DNA of 64,000 nt from Streptomyces sp. V1I1 (GTDB lineage: Bacteria; Actinomycetota; Actinomycetes; Streptomycetales; Streptomycetaceae): positions 6,830,501-6,894,500 of the forward strand of contig NZ_JAUSZH010000001.1 of assembly GCF_030817355.1 (NCBI RefSeq). The letters run 5' to 3'. A program made the position numbers and the translations under genes. Under the pieces are notes generated by a model, which saw only the letters and a program-made list of their open reading frames with translations, had not been told where the DNA came from and ran no database searches. How positions within the stretch are numbered: the first letter of the stretch is position 1; each line of letters opens with the position of its first letter. Shown piece after piece: positions 9,548 through 18,174 of this stretch.

Positions 9548-10297
9548 TCAGGAGAGGAAGCCGCGCAGCAGCGCCGCCGTCCCCTCGCAGTGCTCCCGCA
9601 TCACCTCGCGCGCCGCGTCCGCGTCCCCGTCGAGCACCGCGTCGACCAGCGCCGTGTGCTGGTGCTGCGAGTGCTCGAGGTTGCGTACGAGTAGCGGAAT
9701 GCAGTCCAGCAGATCGTTCAGCGTGGCGCGCACCGCGGCGTACTGCGCGGTCAGCGTGGGGGAGCCGGAGAGCTCGGCGAGGGTCAGATGCAGCAGCGTG
9801 TCCTGGCGCCGGTACTCGGTGAGCGGCGCGTCGTGCGTCGCGGCCAGGGCCGTACGCAGCCGTTCCGCGCCCTCGTCGGACAGGCCGTGCGCGGCGCACA
9901 GCCCGGCGGCCCCCACCTCGAGCACTTCGCGGAAGCGCAGGGTGTCCTCGACGTCCACCTCCGCCACGCGTCGGCGCAGCTCGTCCTCGCCGTGGGTGTC
10001 GGGGCGGTGCAGTACAAACGTTCCGCCGTAGCGGCCGCGCCTGCTCTCCACGAGCCCCTGGTCGGTGAGAACCTTCAGCACCTCGCGCAGCGTGACCCGG
10101 CTGATCCCTATCCGCTCCGCGAGCTCGCGCTCCGCGGGCAGCCGCTCGCCGCCGGCGACCAGTCCGAGGCGCAGCAGCTGAAGAATCTGCTCCAGTGCTT
10201 CCTCGAAGCCGTTGCCCGCGCGCACAGGGCGCAGCACGGGCGTCAGCGGGTCGGCCGCATCGTTCTTCTTCGCCACGTCGCTGTTCCCTCTTCCCAT
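9548..10297 (-). CDS. GntR-family (FadR/FCD subfamily) transcriptional regulator
   Basis: 249 residues. N-terminal winged HTH (about residues 30-97: LPAERELAERIGISRVTLREVLKVL, then GLVESRRGRYGGTFV) and an all-helical FCD ligand domain (about 110-245) with metal-ligand type residues (Asp and His in LRFREVLEVG..., HLTLAELSGSPTL, HQHTALVDAV). It diverges from the GlnA4-type ligase gene across 57 bp that contain a short dyad, and stands beside the permease gene, so it most likely controls the pathway in response to the amine or an intermediate. ATG at 10297 chosen; a GTG some residues in is possible. Confidence 0.9.
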   Translation of the reverse strand: MGRGNSDVAKKNDAADPLTPVLRPVRAGNGFEEALEQILQLLRLGLVAGGERLPAERELAERIGISRVTLREVLKVLTDQGLVESRRGRYGGTFVLHRPDTHGEDELRRRVAEVDVEDTLRFREVLEVGAAGLCAAHGLSDEGAERLRTALAATHDAPLTEYRRQDTLLHLTLAELSGSPTLTAQYAAVRATLNDLLDCIPLLVRNLEHSQHQHTALVDAVLDGDADAAREVMREHCEGTAALLRGFLS

Positions 10298-10309
10298 GCA
10301 ATGGTCTTC

Positions 10310-10318
10310 GGTAATACC
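10310..10318. promoter_or_regulatory. Candidate GntR/FCD operator
   Basis: GGTA-A-TACC, a perfect 4+4 dyad around one base, lies between the divergent GntR and ligase genes, 13 bp from the regulator start. FadR-type regulators typically bind TGGT..ACCA-like short dyads. Confidence 0.55.
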
Positions 10319-10354
10319 TTATGGCTTCCGGCTGACCCAAGGAGGCGTAATCCC

Positions 10355-11720
10355 GTGGCAGACCGCAAACCCCCGCTCGGGGTCGAGGAGCTTCGCGCCC
10401 TCGTCGCGAGCGGTGAGATCGACACAGTCGTCCTGGCCTTCCCCGATATGCAGGGGCGGCTCCAGGGCAAGCGGTTCGCCGCACCCTTCTTCCTGGACGA
10501 GGTCCTGGAACACGGCACCGAGGGGCTGCAACTACCTCCTCGCCGTCGACACCGAGATGAACACCGTCGACGGCTACGAGATGTCCTCGTGGGAGCGCGG
10601 CTACGGCGACTTTGCCATGCACCCCGACCTCACCACACTGCGCCGCGTTCCCTGGAACGAGGGCACCGCGCTGCTCGTCGCCGACCTCGCATGGAACGAC
10701 GGCTCACCCGTCGTCGCCGCGCCCCGCCAGGTCCTGCGCCGGCAGCTGGACCGCCTCGCCGAGCACGGCTTCACGGCGCACGTCGGCACGGAGCTCGAAT
10801 TCATCGTCTTCAAGGACACCTACGAGGAGGCCTGGGACCGCAACTACCGCGATCTCATCCCGGCCAACCAGTACAACATCGACTACTCCGTCCTCGGCAC
10901 CGGCCGCATCGAGCCGCTGCTGCGCCGGATCCGCAACGAGATGGCGACCGCCGGCCTGGTCGTCGAGTCCGCCAAGGGCGAGTGCAACCCCGGTCAGCAC
11001 GAGATCGCCTTCAAGTACGACGAAGCCCTGGTCACCTGCGACCAGCACGCCGTCTACAAGACCGGCGCGAAGGAGATCGCCTCCCAGGAGGGCGTCTCGC
11101 TCACCTTCATGGCCAAGTACAACGAGCGTGAGGGCAACTCCTGCCATATCCACCTCTCGCTCCAGGACGAGACCGGCGCGAACGTTATGGCGGGCGACGG
11201 ACCCGGCGGAATGTCGCAGGTCATGCGCCACTTCCTGGCCGGACAGCTGGCGGCGCTGCGTGACTTCTCGCTGCTGTACGCGCCCAACATCAACTCGTAC
11301 AAGCGCTTCCAGCCCGGCTCCTTCGCGCCGACCGCCGTCGCCTGGGGCTACGACAACCGCACCTGCGCGCTGCGCGTCGTCGGCCACGGCCGCTCGATGC
11401 GGTTCGAGAACCGGCTGCCGGGCGGCGACGTCAACCCCCACCTGGCCGTAGCAGGTCTGGTCGCGGCCGGTCTGTACGGCATCGAGCAGCAGCTGGAACT
11501 GCCGGAGGAGTGCACCGGGAACGCGTACACCGCCGGCTACGCGCAGGTGCCCACCACGCTGCGCGAAGCCGCCGAACTCTGGGAGAACAGCCCCATCGCC
11601 AAGGCCGCATTCGGCGACGAAGTCGTCGCGCACTACCGCAACATGGCGCGGGTCGAGCTCGAAGCCTTCGACGCCGCGGTGACCGACTGGGAGCTCCGCC
11701 GCTCCTTCGAACGTCTGTGA
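10355..11720 (+). pseudogene. glnA4: GlnA4-type gamma-glutamyl-amine ligase (glutamine synthetase III-like), frameshifted
   Basis: Starts at GTG 10355 behind AAGGAGG (10339-10345). The first 57 codons (VADRKPPLGVEELRALV..., LDEVLEHGTEG) and everything from CNYLLAVDTEMNTVDGY to the stop at 11720 are clearly one glutamine-synthetase-fold protein of about 454 residues, but they lie in different frames. The shift falls at a four-G run (10522-10525), where three Gs would restore EHGTEGCNYLLAVD. Downstream catalytic motifs are intact: TELEFIVF, ESAKGECNPGQHEIAF, CHIHLSL, RFQPGSFAPTAVAWG, RFENRLPGGDVNPHLAVA. In S. coelicolor the homologue GlnA4 is, to my knowledge, a gamma-glutamylethanolamide synthetase. 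Either a real mutation or a sequencing error; see findings. Confidence 0.85.
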
Positions 11721-11728
11721 GGCACGCT

Positions 11729-13096
11729 TTGCCGTACTCGTACCATGAGGTGCTCAATCCCGCGACCGGGCAGGTCGTCGAGACCGTCCGGGCGACGACG
11801 GCCGCCGAGGTCGACGCCGCCGTCGCGAGGGCCGCAAAGGCCCAGCAGGGCTGGGCGGCCGCCGCACCCGCCGACCGGGCCAGGCTGCTGCGCCGCTTCG
11901 CTGCGGTCGTCGACGAACACCTCGAAGAACTCGCCCAGTTGGAGGTGCGGGAGGCCGGGCACACCATCGGCAACGCCCGCTGGGAAGCCGGCAACGTCCG
12001 CGACCTCCTCGACTTCGCGGCCGGGGGAGTCGAGCGCCTGAATGGCCGTCAGATCCCCGTCGCGGGCGGCCTCGACATCACCATCCTCGAACCGCTCGGC
12101 GTCATCGGCGTGATCGCGCCCTGGAACTTCCCCATGCCGATCGCCGCCTGGGGCACGGCCCCGGCCCTCGCTGCCGGCAACGCCGTCCTCCTCAAGCCTG
12201 CGGAGACCACCCCGCTCACCGCGCTGCGGCTGGCCGAACTCGCCCTGGAGGCAGGCCTGCCCGAGCACCTCTTCCAGGTGCTGCCGGGTGCGGGCGACGA
12301 AGCGGGCAACGCGCTGGTCGAGCACCCGGGCGTCGCGAAGATCGTGTTCACCGGCTCCACCCGCGTCGGCAAGCAGATCATGGCCAAGTGCGCGGACCGC
12401 GTGAAGCGCGTGACCCTCGAACTCGGCGGCAAGAGCCCCAACATCGTCTTCGCCGACTCCGACCTCGAAGCCGCCGTCGCCGCCACGCCCATGTCCTTCC
12501 TCGACAACAGCGGGCAGGACTGCTGCGCCCGCACCCGCATCCTGGTGCAGAGCTCGGTCTACGACCGTTTCCTGGACCTTCTCGCCCCGGCGATCGAGTC
12601 CGTCGTCGTCGGCGACCCGGCCGACGAGAACACTCAGATGGGCCCGCTGATCTCGCAGGCGCAGCTGGAGCGGGTACGTGCCTACGTCCCCGACGAGCTG
12701 AAGGCGATCCGCGGCACCGCCCCACAAGGCCCCGGATTCTGGTTCCCGCCGACCGTCCTCACCGACCTCGCGCCGGACGCCCCCGCCGCCTGCGAAGAGG
12801 TCTTCGGCCCGGTGGCCGTCGTCCTCCCCTTCGACGACGAGGCCGACGCGATCCGGCTCGCCAACGCCACCGAGTACGGCCTGTCCGGCTCCATCTGGAC
12901 CCGCGACGTGGGCCGCGCGATCCGCGTCTCCCGCGCCGTCGCCGCCGGCAACCTCTCCGTCAACTCCCACTCCAGCGTCCGCTACTCGACGCCGTTCGGC
13001 GGCTACCAGCAGTCCGGCCTCGGCCGCGAACTCGGCCCCGACGCCCTCACCGCTTTCACCGAAACCAAGAACGTCTTCATCAGCACGGAGGCCTGA
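11729..13096 (+). CDS. NAD(P)-dependent aldehyde dehydrogenase
   Basis: About 455 residues. ALDH superfamily with PWNFPMPIAAWGTAPALAAGN, cofactor segment FTGSTRVGKQIM, general base Glu in LELGGKSPNIVF and nucleophile Cys in NSGQDCCARTRIL (two adjacent cysteines, residues 265-266). Start taken at TTG 11729 because GAGG stands 6 nt before it; a GTG at 11717 overlaps the ligase stop (GTGA) and would add four residues. Coupled to the ligase upstream and 4 bp from the SDR downstream. In a Puu-like route it would oxidise the gamma-glutamyl aldehyde to the acid. Confidence 0.92.
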   Translation: MPYSYHEVLNPATGQVVETVRATTAAEVDAAVARAAKAQQGWAAAAPADRARLLRRFAAVVDEHLEELAQLEVREAGHTIGNARWEAGNVRDLLDFAAGGVERLNGRQIPVAGGLDITILEPLGVIGVIAPWNFPMPIAAWGTAPALAAGNAVLLKPAETTPLTALRLAELALEAGLPEHLFQVLPGAGDEAGNALVEHPGVAKIVFTGSTRVGKQIMAKCADRVKRVTLELGGKSPNIVFADSDLEAAVAATPMSFLDNSGQDCCARTRILVQSSVYDRFLDLLAPAIESVVVGDPADENTQMGPLISQAQLERVRAYVPDELKAIRGTAPQGPGFWFPPTVLTDLAPDAPAACEEVFGPVAVVLPFDDEADAIRLANATEYGLSGSIWTRDVGRAIRVSRAVAAGNLSVNSHSSVRYSTPFGGYQQSGLGRELGPDALTAFTETKNVFISTEA

Positions 13097-13100
13097 AGCA

Positions 13101-13883
13101 ATGACCGCCCAGAACATCTGCCGCCGCCTCGTCGGCCGTACCGCCGTCATCACCGGCGCCGGCAGCGGCATCGGCCTGGCCACCGCGCGCCGCCTCGCCA
13201 CCGAGGGTGCCAACGTCGTCTGCGCCGACATCGACGAGACCGCGGGCAAGGCCGCGGCCGACGAGGTCGGCGGCACGTTCGTACGCGTCGACGTCACCGA
13301 CGCCGAGCAGGTCGAGGCGCTGTTCAAGACCGCGTACGACACCTACGGCAGCGTCGACATCGCCTTCAACAACGCGGGCATCTCGCCCCCCGACGACGAC
13401 TCGATCCTCACCACGGGCCTGGATGCCTGGAAGCGTGTCCAGGAGGTCAACCTCACCTCCGTCTTCCTGTGTTGCAAGGCCGCCATCCCCTACATGCAGC
13501 GCCAGGGCCGCGGCTCGATCATCAACACCGCGTCGTTCGTGGCCGTCATGGGCGCGGCGACCTCCCAGATCTCGTACACCGCGTCCAAGGGCGGCGTGCT
13601 CGCCATGTCGCGCGAGCTCGGCGTGCAGTTCGCCCGCGAGGGGATCCGGGTCAACGCGCTGTGCCCCGGGCCGGTCAACACCCCGCTGCTGCAGGAGCTG
13701 TTCGCCAAGGACCCGGAGCGCGCCGCGCGCCGCCTGGTCCACATCCCGGCCGGACGGTTCGCGGATGCGGACGAGATCGCCGCCGCCGTGGCCTTCCTCG
13801 CCAGCGACGACTCCTCGTTCATCAACGCGACCGACTTCCTCGTCGACGGCGGAATCGCGGGCGCGTACGTCACTCCCGTGTAG
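13101..13883 (+). CDS. Short-chain dehydrogenase/reductase (SDR)
   Basis: 260 residues, classical SDR. Cofactor motif TGAGSGIGLATARRLA (about residues 18-33), Asp after the second strand (CADID, pointing to NAD preference), NNAGISPPD, catalytic Ser in NTASFVAVMG and YTASKGG (Tyr-x3-Lys). It follows the aldehyde dehydrogenase by 4 bp and ends the operon. If the pathway glutamylates ethanolamine, this enzyme could oxidise the protected alcohol to the aldehyde consumed by the ALDH; that step is inferred from context. Confidence 0.92.
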   Translation: MTAQNICRRLVGRTAVITGAGSGIGLATARRLATEGANVVCADIDETAGKAAADEVGGTFVRVDVTDAEQVEALFKTAYDTYGSVDIAFNNAGISPPDDDSILTTGLDAWKRVQEVNLTSVFLCCKAAIPYMQRQGRGSIINTASFVAVMGAATSQISYTASKGGVLAMSRELGVQFAREGIRVNALCPGPVNTPLLQELFAKDPERAARRLVHIPAGRFADADEIAAAVAFLASDDSSFINATDFLVDGGIAGAYVTPV

Positions 13884-13931
13884 AAGCACTCCCGTGTAGA
13901 AGCACGGAAGCCGCCCCCCTAGGGTGGCCGG

Positions 13932-14897
13932 ATGAGCATGACGACCCCGGCGGGCTGGTACCCGGACCCCAACGTGCCGGGCAGCGAGCGCTGGTGGGAC
14001 GGGGCCGCCTGGACCGCGCACGCGCGCGCGGTCCAGGCGCAGGTCCAGGCGCAGACCCCGGCGCAGACCGCGGCCCAGGCCCAGGCCGCCGGGTTCGGTC
14101 CGCCGACCGTGCCGATGCAGCAGTCGGCACCCGGAGGCGGCGGCAAGGCGCGACTGGTGGCGCTCGGCACCGCGGGCGTGGTGCTCGTCGCGGCGGTGGC
14201 CACCGGCGCGGTGCTGCTCGGGAAGGACGACGGGGATACGAAGCCCGAGTCCGCGCCGAGCGTTTCCGAACCTGCCTCGACGACGGCGGACCCGAAGAAC
14301 AGCCAGGCAGCCACCCCGCCCACGGGCGACGACTCCGCGCTGCTGACCGACCAGCTCAACGGCATCACCATGGCCGTCCCCGAGGGCTGGGAGAAGTCCG
14401 ACAGCTCCCTCGACGCGGGCACCACGATGGTGACGGACCAGACCTACGACTGCCCGGGAGGCGGCTCCCCGCTCTGCCGGCACGGCCGGGTGTCGTCGAT
14501 CACCGCCACCCAGACCGACGTGAACTCGCCCGCGGCGCTCGCCAAACAGGACATCGTGACGGCCGCGGACAAGGCGTACGAGGAAGACACCCTCGGCAAC
14601 CGTATCCACGGCGGGATCAAGTCCCACGCCGTGATCAAGTCCCAGTCCATCGCCGTCGCCGGGCGGGCGGGCTATCTGGTGCGCTGGCGGGTCACCACCG
14701 GAGCGGGCCCCGGCGGGTATGTCCAGTCGCTGGCCTTCCCCTCGACGGTGGGCACCGGGGCGATGGTCGTCGTCCGCTTCGCCTTCGACGCGGGTCCGGA
14801 CGGGCCGAAGCTCGCCGACATGGACAAGATCGCCGCGAGCATCCGCCCGATCGGCGACTCCACGAGCGGCGGAGTCGGCAGCAGCATCGGCCCATAA
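13932..14897 (+). CDS. DUF2510 membrane-anchored protein
   Basis: 321 residues. N-terminal DUF2510 module (TPAGWYPDPNVPGSERWWDGAAWT split over residues 4-27), a Gln/Ala-rich linker (QAQVQAQTPAQTAAQAQ), one membrane helix (about residues 72-95) and an extracellular domain of about 220 residues after a Ser/Thr-rich spacer. DUF2510 is a short cytoplasmic module common in actinobacterial membrane proteins and of unknown function. Two cysteines (CPGGGSPLC) could form a disulfide outside the cell. Monocistronic; convergent with the next gene. Confidence 0.85.
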   Translation: MSMTTPAGWYPDPNVPGSERWWDGAAWTAHARAVQAQVQAQTPAQTAAQAQAAGFGPPTVPMQQSAPGGGGKARLVALGTAGVVLVAAVATGAVLLGKDDGDTKPESAPSVSEPASTTADPKNSQAATPPTGDDSALLTDQLNGITMAVPEGWEKSDSSLDAGTTMVTDQTYDCPGGGSPLCRHGRVSSITATQTDVNSPAALAKQDIVTAADKAYEEDTLGNRIHGGIKSHAVIKSQSIAVAGRAGYLVRWRVTTGAGPGGYVQSLAFPSTVGTGAMVVVRFAFDAGPDGPKLADMDKIAASIRPIGDSTSGGVGSSIGP

Positions 14898-14911
14898 CGG
14901 CCTCCGGGCGG

Positions 14912-14931
14912 CTGAGGCGGGCCCGCCTCAG
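14912..14931. terminator. Bidirectional terminator palindrome
   Basis: CTGAGGCGGGCCCGCCTCAG is a perfect 20-bp palindrome between the converging DUF2510 and aldolase genes. Flanking GGCCTC and GAGGCC lengthen the possible stem. Confidence 0.7.
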
Positions 14932-14947
14932 AGGCCGGTGGCCCGCT

Positions 14948-16150
14948 TCAGAGGAAGGTGCGGCCTTCGCCCCGGTACGTGGGCGCGGTCCCCGTCACCC
15001 GGTCGCCCGCTATCAGTTGCAGCGTGTCGAAGCGCTCACACAGCTCCCCGGCCTTGGCGTGCCGGAACCACACCTTGTCGCCGATCAGCAGATCGTCGGC
15101 GGCCGAGCCGAGCAGCGGGGTCTGCACCTCGCCGGGCCCCTCCTGCGGGTCGTAGCGCAGCCCTTCCGGGAGATACGGGACGGGCAGCCGGTCCGCGCCG
15201 GCCGCGCCCGATGCCGGGTAGCCGCCGCCGAGAACCGTCACCACGCCCACACCCGGCCTGCGCACCACCGGCTGGGCGAAGAGCGCGGCCGGACGCCCCG
15301 TGAACGAGGTGTAGTTGTCGAACAGCCGAGGGACATACAGCCCGGACCCGGCGGCGATCTCGGTCACCGCGTCCTCGGCCGCGGTGTGCTGCACGCTGCC
15401 GGTGCCGCCGCCGTTGACGAACTCCAGGCCCGGCGTCACGGCCCGCACCGCCCGCACCACCGCGGCCCGCCGTGCCGCCAGCTCCTTACGGGCCGCGGAC
15501 TGCATCAGCCGGACGGCCCGCGAACGCAGCGGACTGCCCGCCACGGCGTCCCCGACACCCGCCACATGTCCCTCGTACGCCATCAGCCCCACCAGCCGGA
15601 AGCCCGGGCGGCGCGCGATCGACCGCGCCAGCTCGGCCAGCTGGGCCGGCTCACGCAGCGGCGAACGCCGGGCCCCGATCCGTACCCTGCCGCCCAGCAG
15701 GTGCAGCGCGGTGTCGAGTTCCAGACAGACCCGGATCTCCTCCTTGCCGCCGGCCCGTGAGCAGTCGATCAGCTCCAGCTGTGCCGCGTCGTCGACCATC
15801 ACGGTCACGGCGGCCGCGAGCTTGGGGTCGCCCGCGAGCTCCGCGAACCCGGACCGGTCCGCGGACGGGTAGGCCAGCAGTACGTCGTCGAACCCGGCCC
15901 GCGCCAGCCACAGCGACTCGTCCAGCGTGAACGACATGATCCCCGCGAACCCGTCCCGCGCCAGCACCCGTTCGAGGAGTGCCCGGCAGCGCACGGACTT
16001 GCTCGCCAGCCGGATGGGCTTGCCGCCCGCTCTGCGCACCAGATCATCGGCGTTGGCGTCGAACGCGTCGAGATCGACGACTGCGAGCGGCGCATCGAGA
16101 TGGGCGGTGGCCCTGTCGTAGCGGGCCCGGTCAGCGGCACGGGGAGTCAT
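14948..16150 (-). CDS. Amino acid deaminase/aldolase, D-threonine-aldolase-like PLP enzyme
   Basis: 400 residues from ATG 16150 (MTPRAADRARYDRAT). N-terminal alanine-racemase-type TIM barrel with the PLP-lysine region PLAVVDLDAFDANADDLVRRAGGKPIRLASKSVRC (Lys in ASKS), then MAYEGHVAG, EFVNGGGTGS and a C-terminal beta domain carrying the D-serine dehydratase/D-threonine aldolase metal-site pattern (DKVWFRHAKAGELCERF: His and Cys). These enzymes cleave or dehydrate D-hydroxy amino acids. Substrate not determined. In many actinobacteria it neighbours a sugar-lactone oxidase gene; none is present here. Confidence 0.85.
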   Translation of the reverse strand: MTPRAADRARYDRATAHLDAPLAVVDLDAFDANADDLVRRAGGKPIRLASKSVRCRALLERVLARDGFAGIMSFTLDESLWLARAGFDDVLLAYPSADRSGFAELAGDPKLAAAVTVMVDDAAQLELIDCSRAGGKEEIRVCLELDTALHLLGGRVRIGARRSPLREPAQLAELARSIARRPGFRLVGLMAYEGHVAGVGDAVAGSPLRSRAVRLMQSAARKELAARRAAVVRAVRAVTPGLEFVNGGGTGSVQHTAAEDAVTEIAAGSGLYVPRLFDNYTSFTGRPAALFAQPVVRRPGVGVVTVLGGGYPASGAAGADRLPVPYLPEGLRYDPQEGPGEVQTPLLGSAADDLLIGDKVWFRHAKAGELCERFDTLQLIAGDRVTGTAPTYRGEGRTFL

Positions 16151-16335
16151 GGCCTGAGCTTGCCAGACCGAATTACCGCAGGGTAGGGGGACGTTTTGCG
16201 CAGATCCCCCCGGACCCCTGGTCTCGTTGCCGCGACGCGTGTTCCAGCCCGTAGAGTGACGCACACGCGGTGACGAACGGGCCTGCCCCGAGAGGCGATC
16301 CGTTGGTGTACGTGGACGAGAATTCAGGGGGCGGG

Positions 16336-18174
16336 ATGAGCACGGAGGCGCAACGTCCTCCCGGCCCGGCCTCGCCTCAGCCCGACGACGGGGAGCCGAC
16401 GCCGAGCACGTCCCGCATTACGGAGGCGCTGGTCCCGCCGGATCCGGCCCCGAGGACGCTGCGGGTATCGGGCATCACGGAACTGGTTTCCCAGGAGCCG
16501 GTGCTCCCACCGCCGGGGCCGAGGGCCCCGCGGCATCCGGAGACACCGGCGGCCGAGCCGTCCGCCGACACCCAGGCCCGCCCGGCCGCCCCGCCGCACT
16601 CGGAGACACCGGCGGGTGCGCCGTCGGCCGACGCCCAGGCCCGGCCGGCCGCTCCTGCGATCCGGCCCGCGTCCCAGTTCGGCGGCTCCGCTCGGACCGA
16701 GCCGGACGCGGCCACCCCTGATACGCCGTCCGCTGACATGCGCCCCGCGTCTGCTGACATGCGGTCCGCGTCTTCGGGCAGCGGCTCCGCCGGGCTGCCC
16801 GAGCCGGACGCCGCCTACGGGTCTGCTGACGGTGGGCGCCGCCCGTCCTCCTACCCGCTGCCGCCGCAACCGTCGTCCGGCGTCCCGCCGCGCCCGGAGG
16901 TACCGCCCGCCCGCTCCGGCGCACCCGCGCCCCCGCGTCCGGCCGCCGCCGAGCGCCCCGCCCCACCCCGGCCCGGCGTGTCCCACAGCGGGCTCCGGCC
17001 CGCCGTTCCGCCGCCGAGTGCGCCCGCGCCGCAACCGTCGTCCGGCGTCCCGCCGCGTCCGGAGGTACCGCCCGCCCGCTCCGGCGCACCCGCGCCCCCG
17101 CGTCCGGCCGCCGCCGAGCGCCCCGCCCCACCCCGGCCTGAGGCCTCCGCGCCCCCCGTCCTGCCCGTCGAGACCACCGCCCGGCTGCGGCCCATCGCCA
17201 CGCCCCCCGGCCCCCGTACCGGCTCTGCGCCACTGCCGCCCGAGGTGCCGCCGCGGCCCGCCGGTCCGCCCTCGCGGCGCAGGGCCGTCGGGTCCGTCGA
17301 CCTCACGCCGCGGCCCGGCACACGACCCGCGCACCCCGGCCCCGGAGCCGGCGGCCGGTCCTGGGCGCCGCCGGAGAGCCCGGCCGAGATGACCACCCGG
17401 CTCCGTCCCGTACGGACCCGGCACCCCGCGCGCACCCTCGGCGCCGTCGCCTGTGTCGTCCTCGGGCTCGGCCTGATCGGCGGCGCGGCCACCGGCAGCT
17501 GGCTGACCGGCGACTCCAGCGCCGACGCCACCGCCCGTACCGGGTACACCGAGACCCGCACCCTCTGGCACAGCGTCCCCGTCGACACCCTGTTCCCCCG
17601 CACCCTCAAGGGCGAGGACGCGGGCCCCGGCGGCGCGGACCGGGTCTGGACCCGGATCGCCGTCGCGCCCGACGGCGACTGCGCGAGCGCCCTCGACCCG
17701 CTGCTGGTCACGACGTTGCAGCCGGTCGGCTGCGCCCGGGTGCTGCGCGCCACCTACACCGACGCGACGGCCACCAGCGTCACCACTGTCGGGCTGATCT
17801 TCACCGAGGCCGACGCGGCCGCCATGCACGCGCTGGCCTCCCGCTTCACCGGGGAAGGCCTCGACGAGCGCCCCGATCTGATGCCCCGCACCCTCCCGGC
17901 CAAGGGCACCGTCGCCGCCGGTTTCGGCAACCGGCAGCGCGCCAGCTGGACCGTGAACGTCCTGACCGAGGCGCCCGTCGTCGTCTACGCCGTGTCCGGC
18001 TTCGCCGACGGCCGTACCGTCACCGACCCGCAGCCCGCCGACGAGGCCAAGGCCAAGGGCGCGACGTCCGCACCCGCCCAGGCGGGCCTCGGCCATGAGG
18101 CCAAGGGCATCGCGGACCGTATCCAGGGCGGACTGCGCAAGACCGTCAGCACGGCCACGGAGAAGCCCGAATGA
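16336..18174 (+). CDS. Proline-rich single-pass membrane protein coupled to mycosin
   Basis: About 612 residues. The first ~360 residues are Pro/Ala/Arg-rich and disordered, with a 37-residue segment occurring twice (DNA repeat 16863-16973 and 17028-17138). One helix (TLGAVACVVLGLGLIGGAA, about 375-400) leads to an extracellular domain of about 200 residues. Its stop overlaps the start of the mycosin gene (ATGA at 18171), so the two are translationally coupled and likely act together at the membrane. Start uncertain: ATG 16336 follows GGGGCGGG very closely, and a GTG near 16303 is possible. No family recognised for the extracellular part. Confidence 0.75.
   Translation: MSTEAQRPPGPASPQPDDGEPTPSTSRITEALVPPDPAPRTLRVSGITELVSQEPVLPPPGPRAPRHPETPAAEPSADTQARPAAPPHSETPAGAPSADAQARPAAPAIRPASQFGGSARTEPDAATPDTPSADMRPASADMRSASSGSGSAGLPEPDAAYGSADGGRRPSSYPLPPQPSSGVPPRPEVPPARSGAPAPPRPAAAERPAPPRPGVSHSGLRPAVPPPSAPAPQPSSGVPPRPEVPPARSGAPAPPRPAAAERPAPPRPEASAPPVLPVETTARLRPIATPPGPRTGSAPLPPEVPPRPAGPPSRRRAVGSVDLTPRPGTRPAHPGPGAGGRSWAPPESPAEMTTRLRPVRTRHPARTLGAVACVVLGLGLIGGAATGSWLTGDSSADATARTGYTETRTLWHSVPVDTLFPRTLKGEDAGPGGADRVWTRIAVAPDGDCASALDPLLVTTLQPVGCARVLRATYTDATATSVTTVGLIFTEADAAAMHALASRFTGEGLDERPDLMPRTLPAKGTVAAGFGNRQRASWTVNVLTEAPVVVYAVSGFADGRTVTDPQPADEAKAKGATSAPAQAGLGHEAKGIADRIQGGLRKTVSTATEKPE
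16863..17138. repeat. 111-bp direct repeat inside the proline-rich gene
   Basis: 16863-16973 recurs at 17028-17138 (offset 165 bp, in frame) with essentially one base changed. Each copy encodes SSGVPPRPEVPPARS and onward. The near identity points to a recent duplication or continued gene conversion. Confidence 0.85.
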
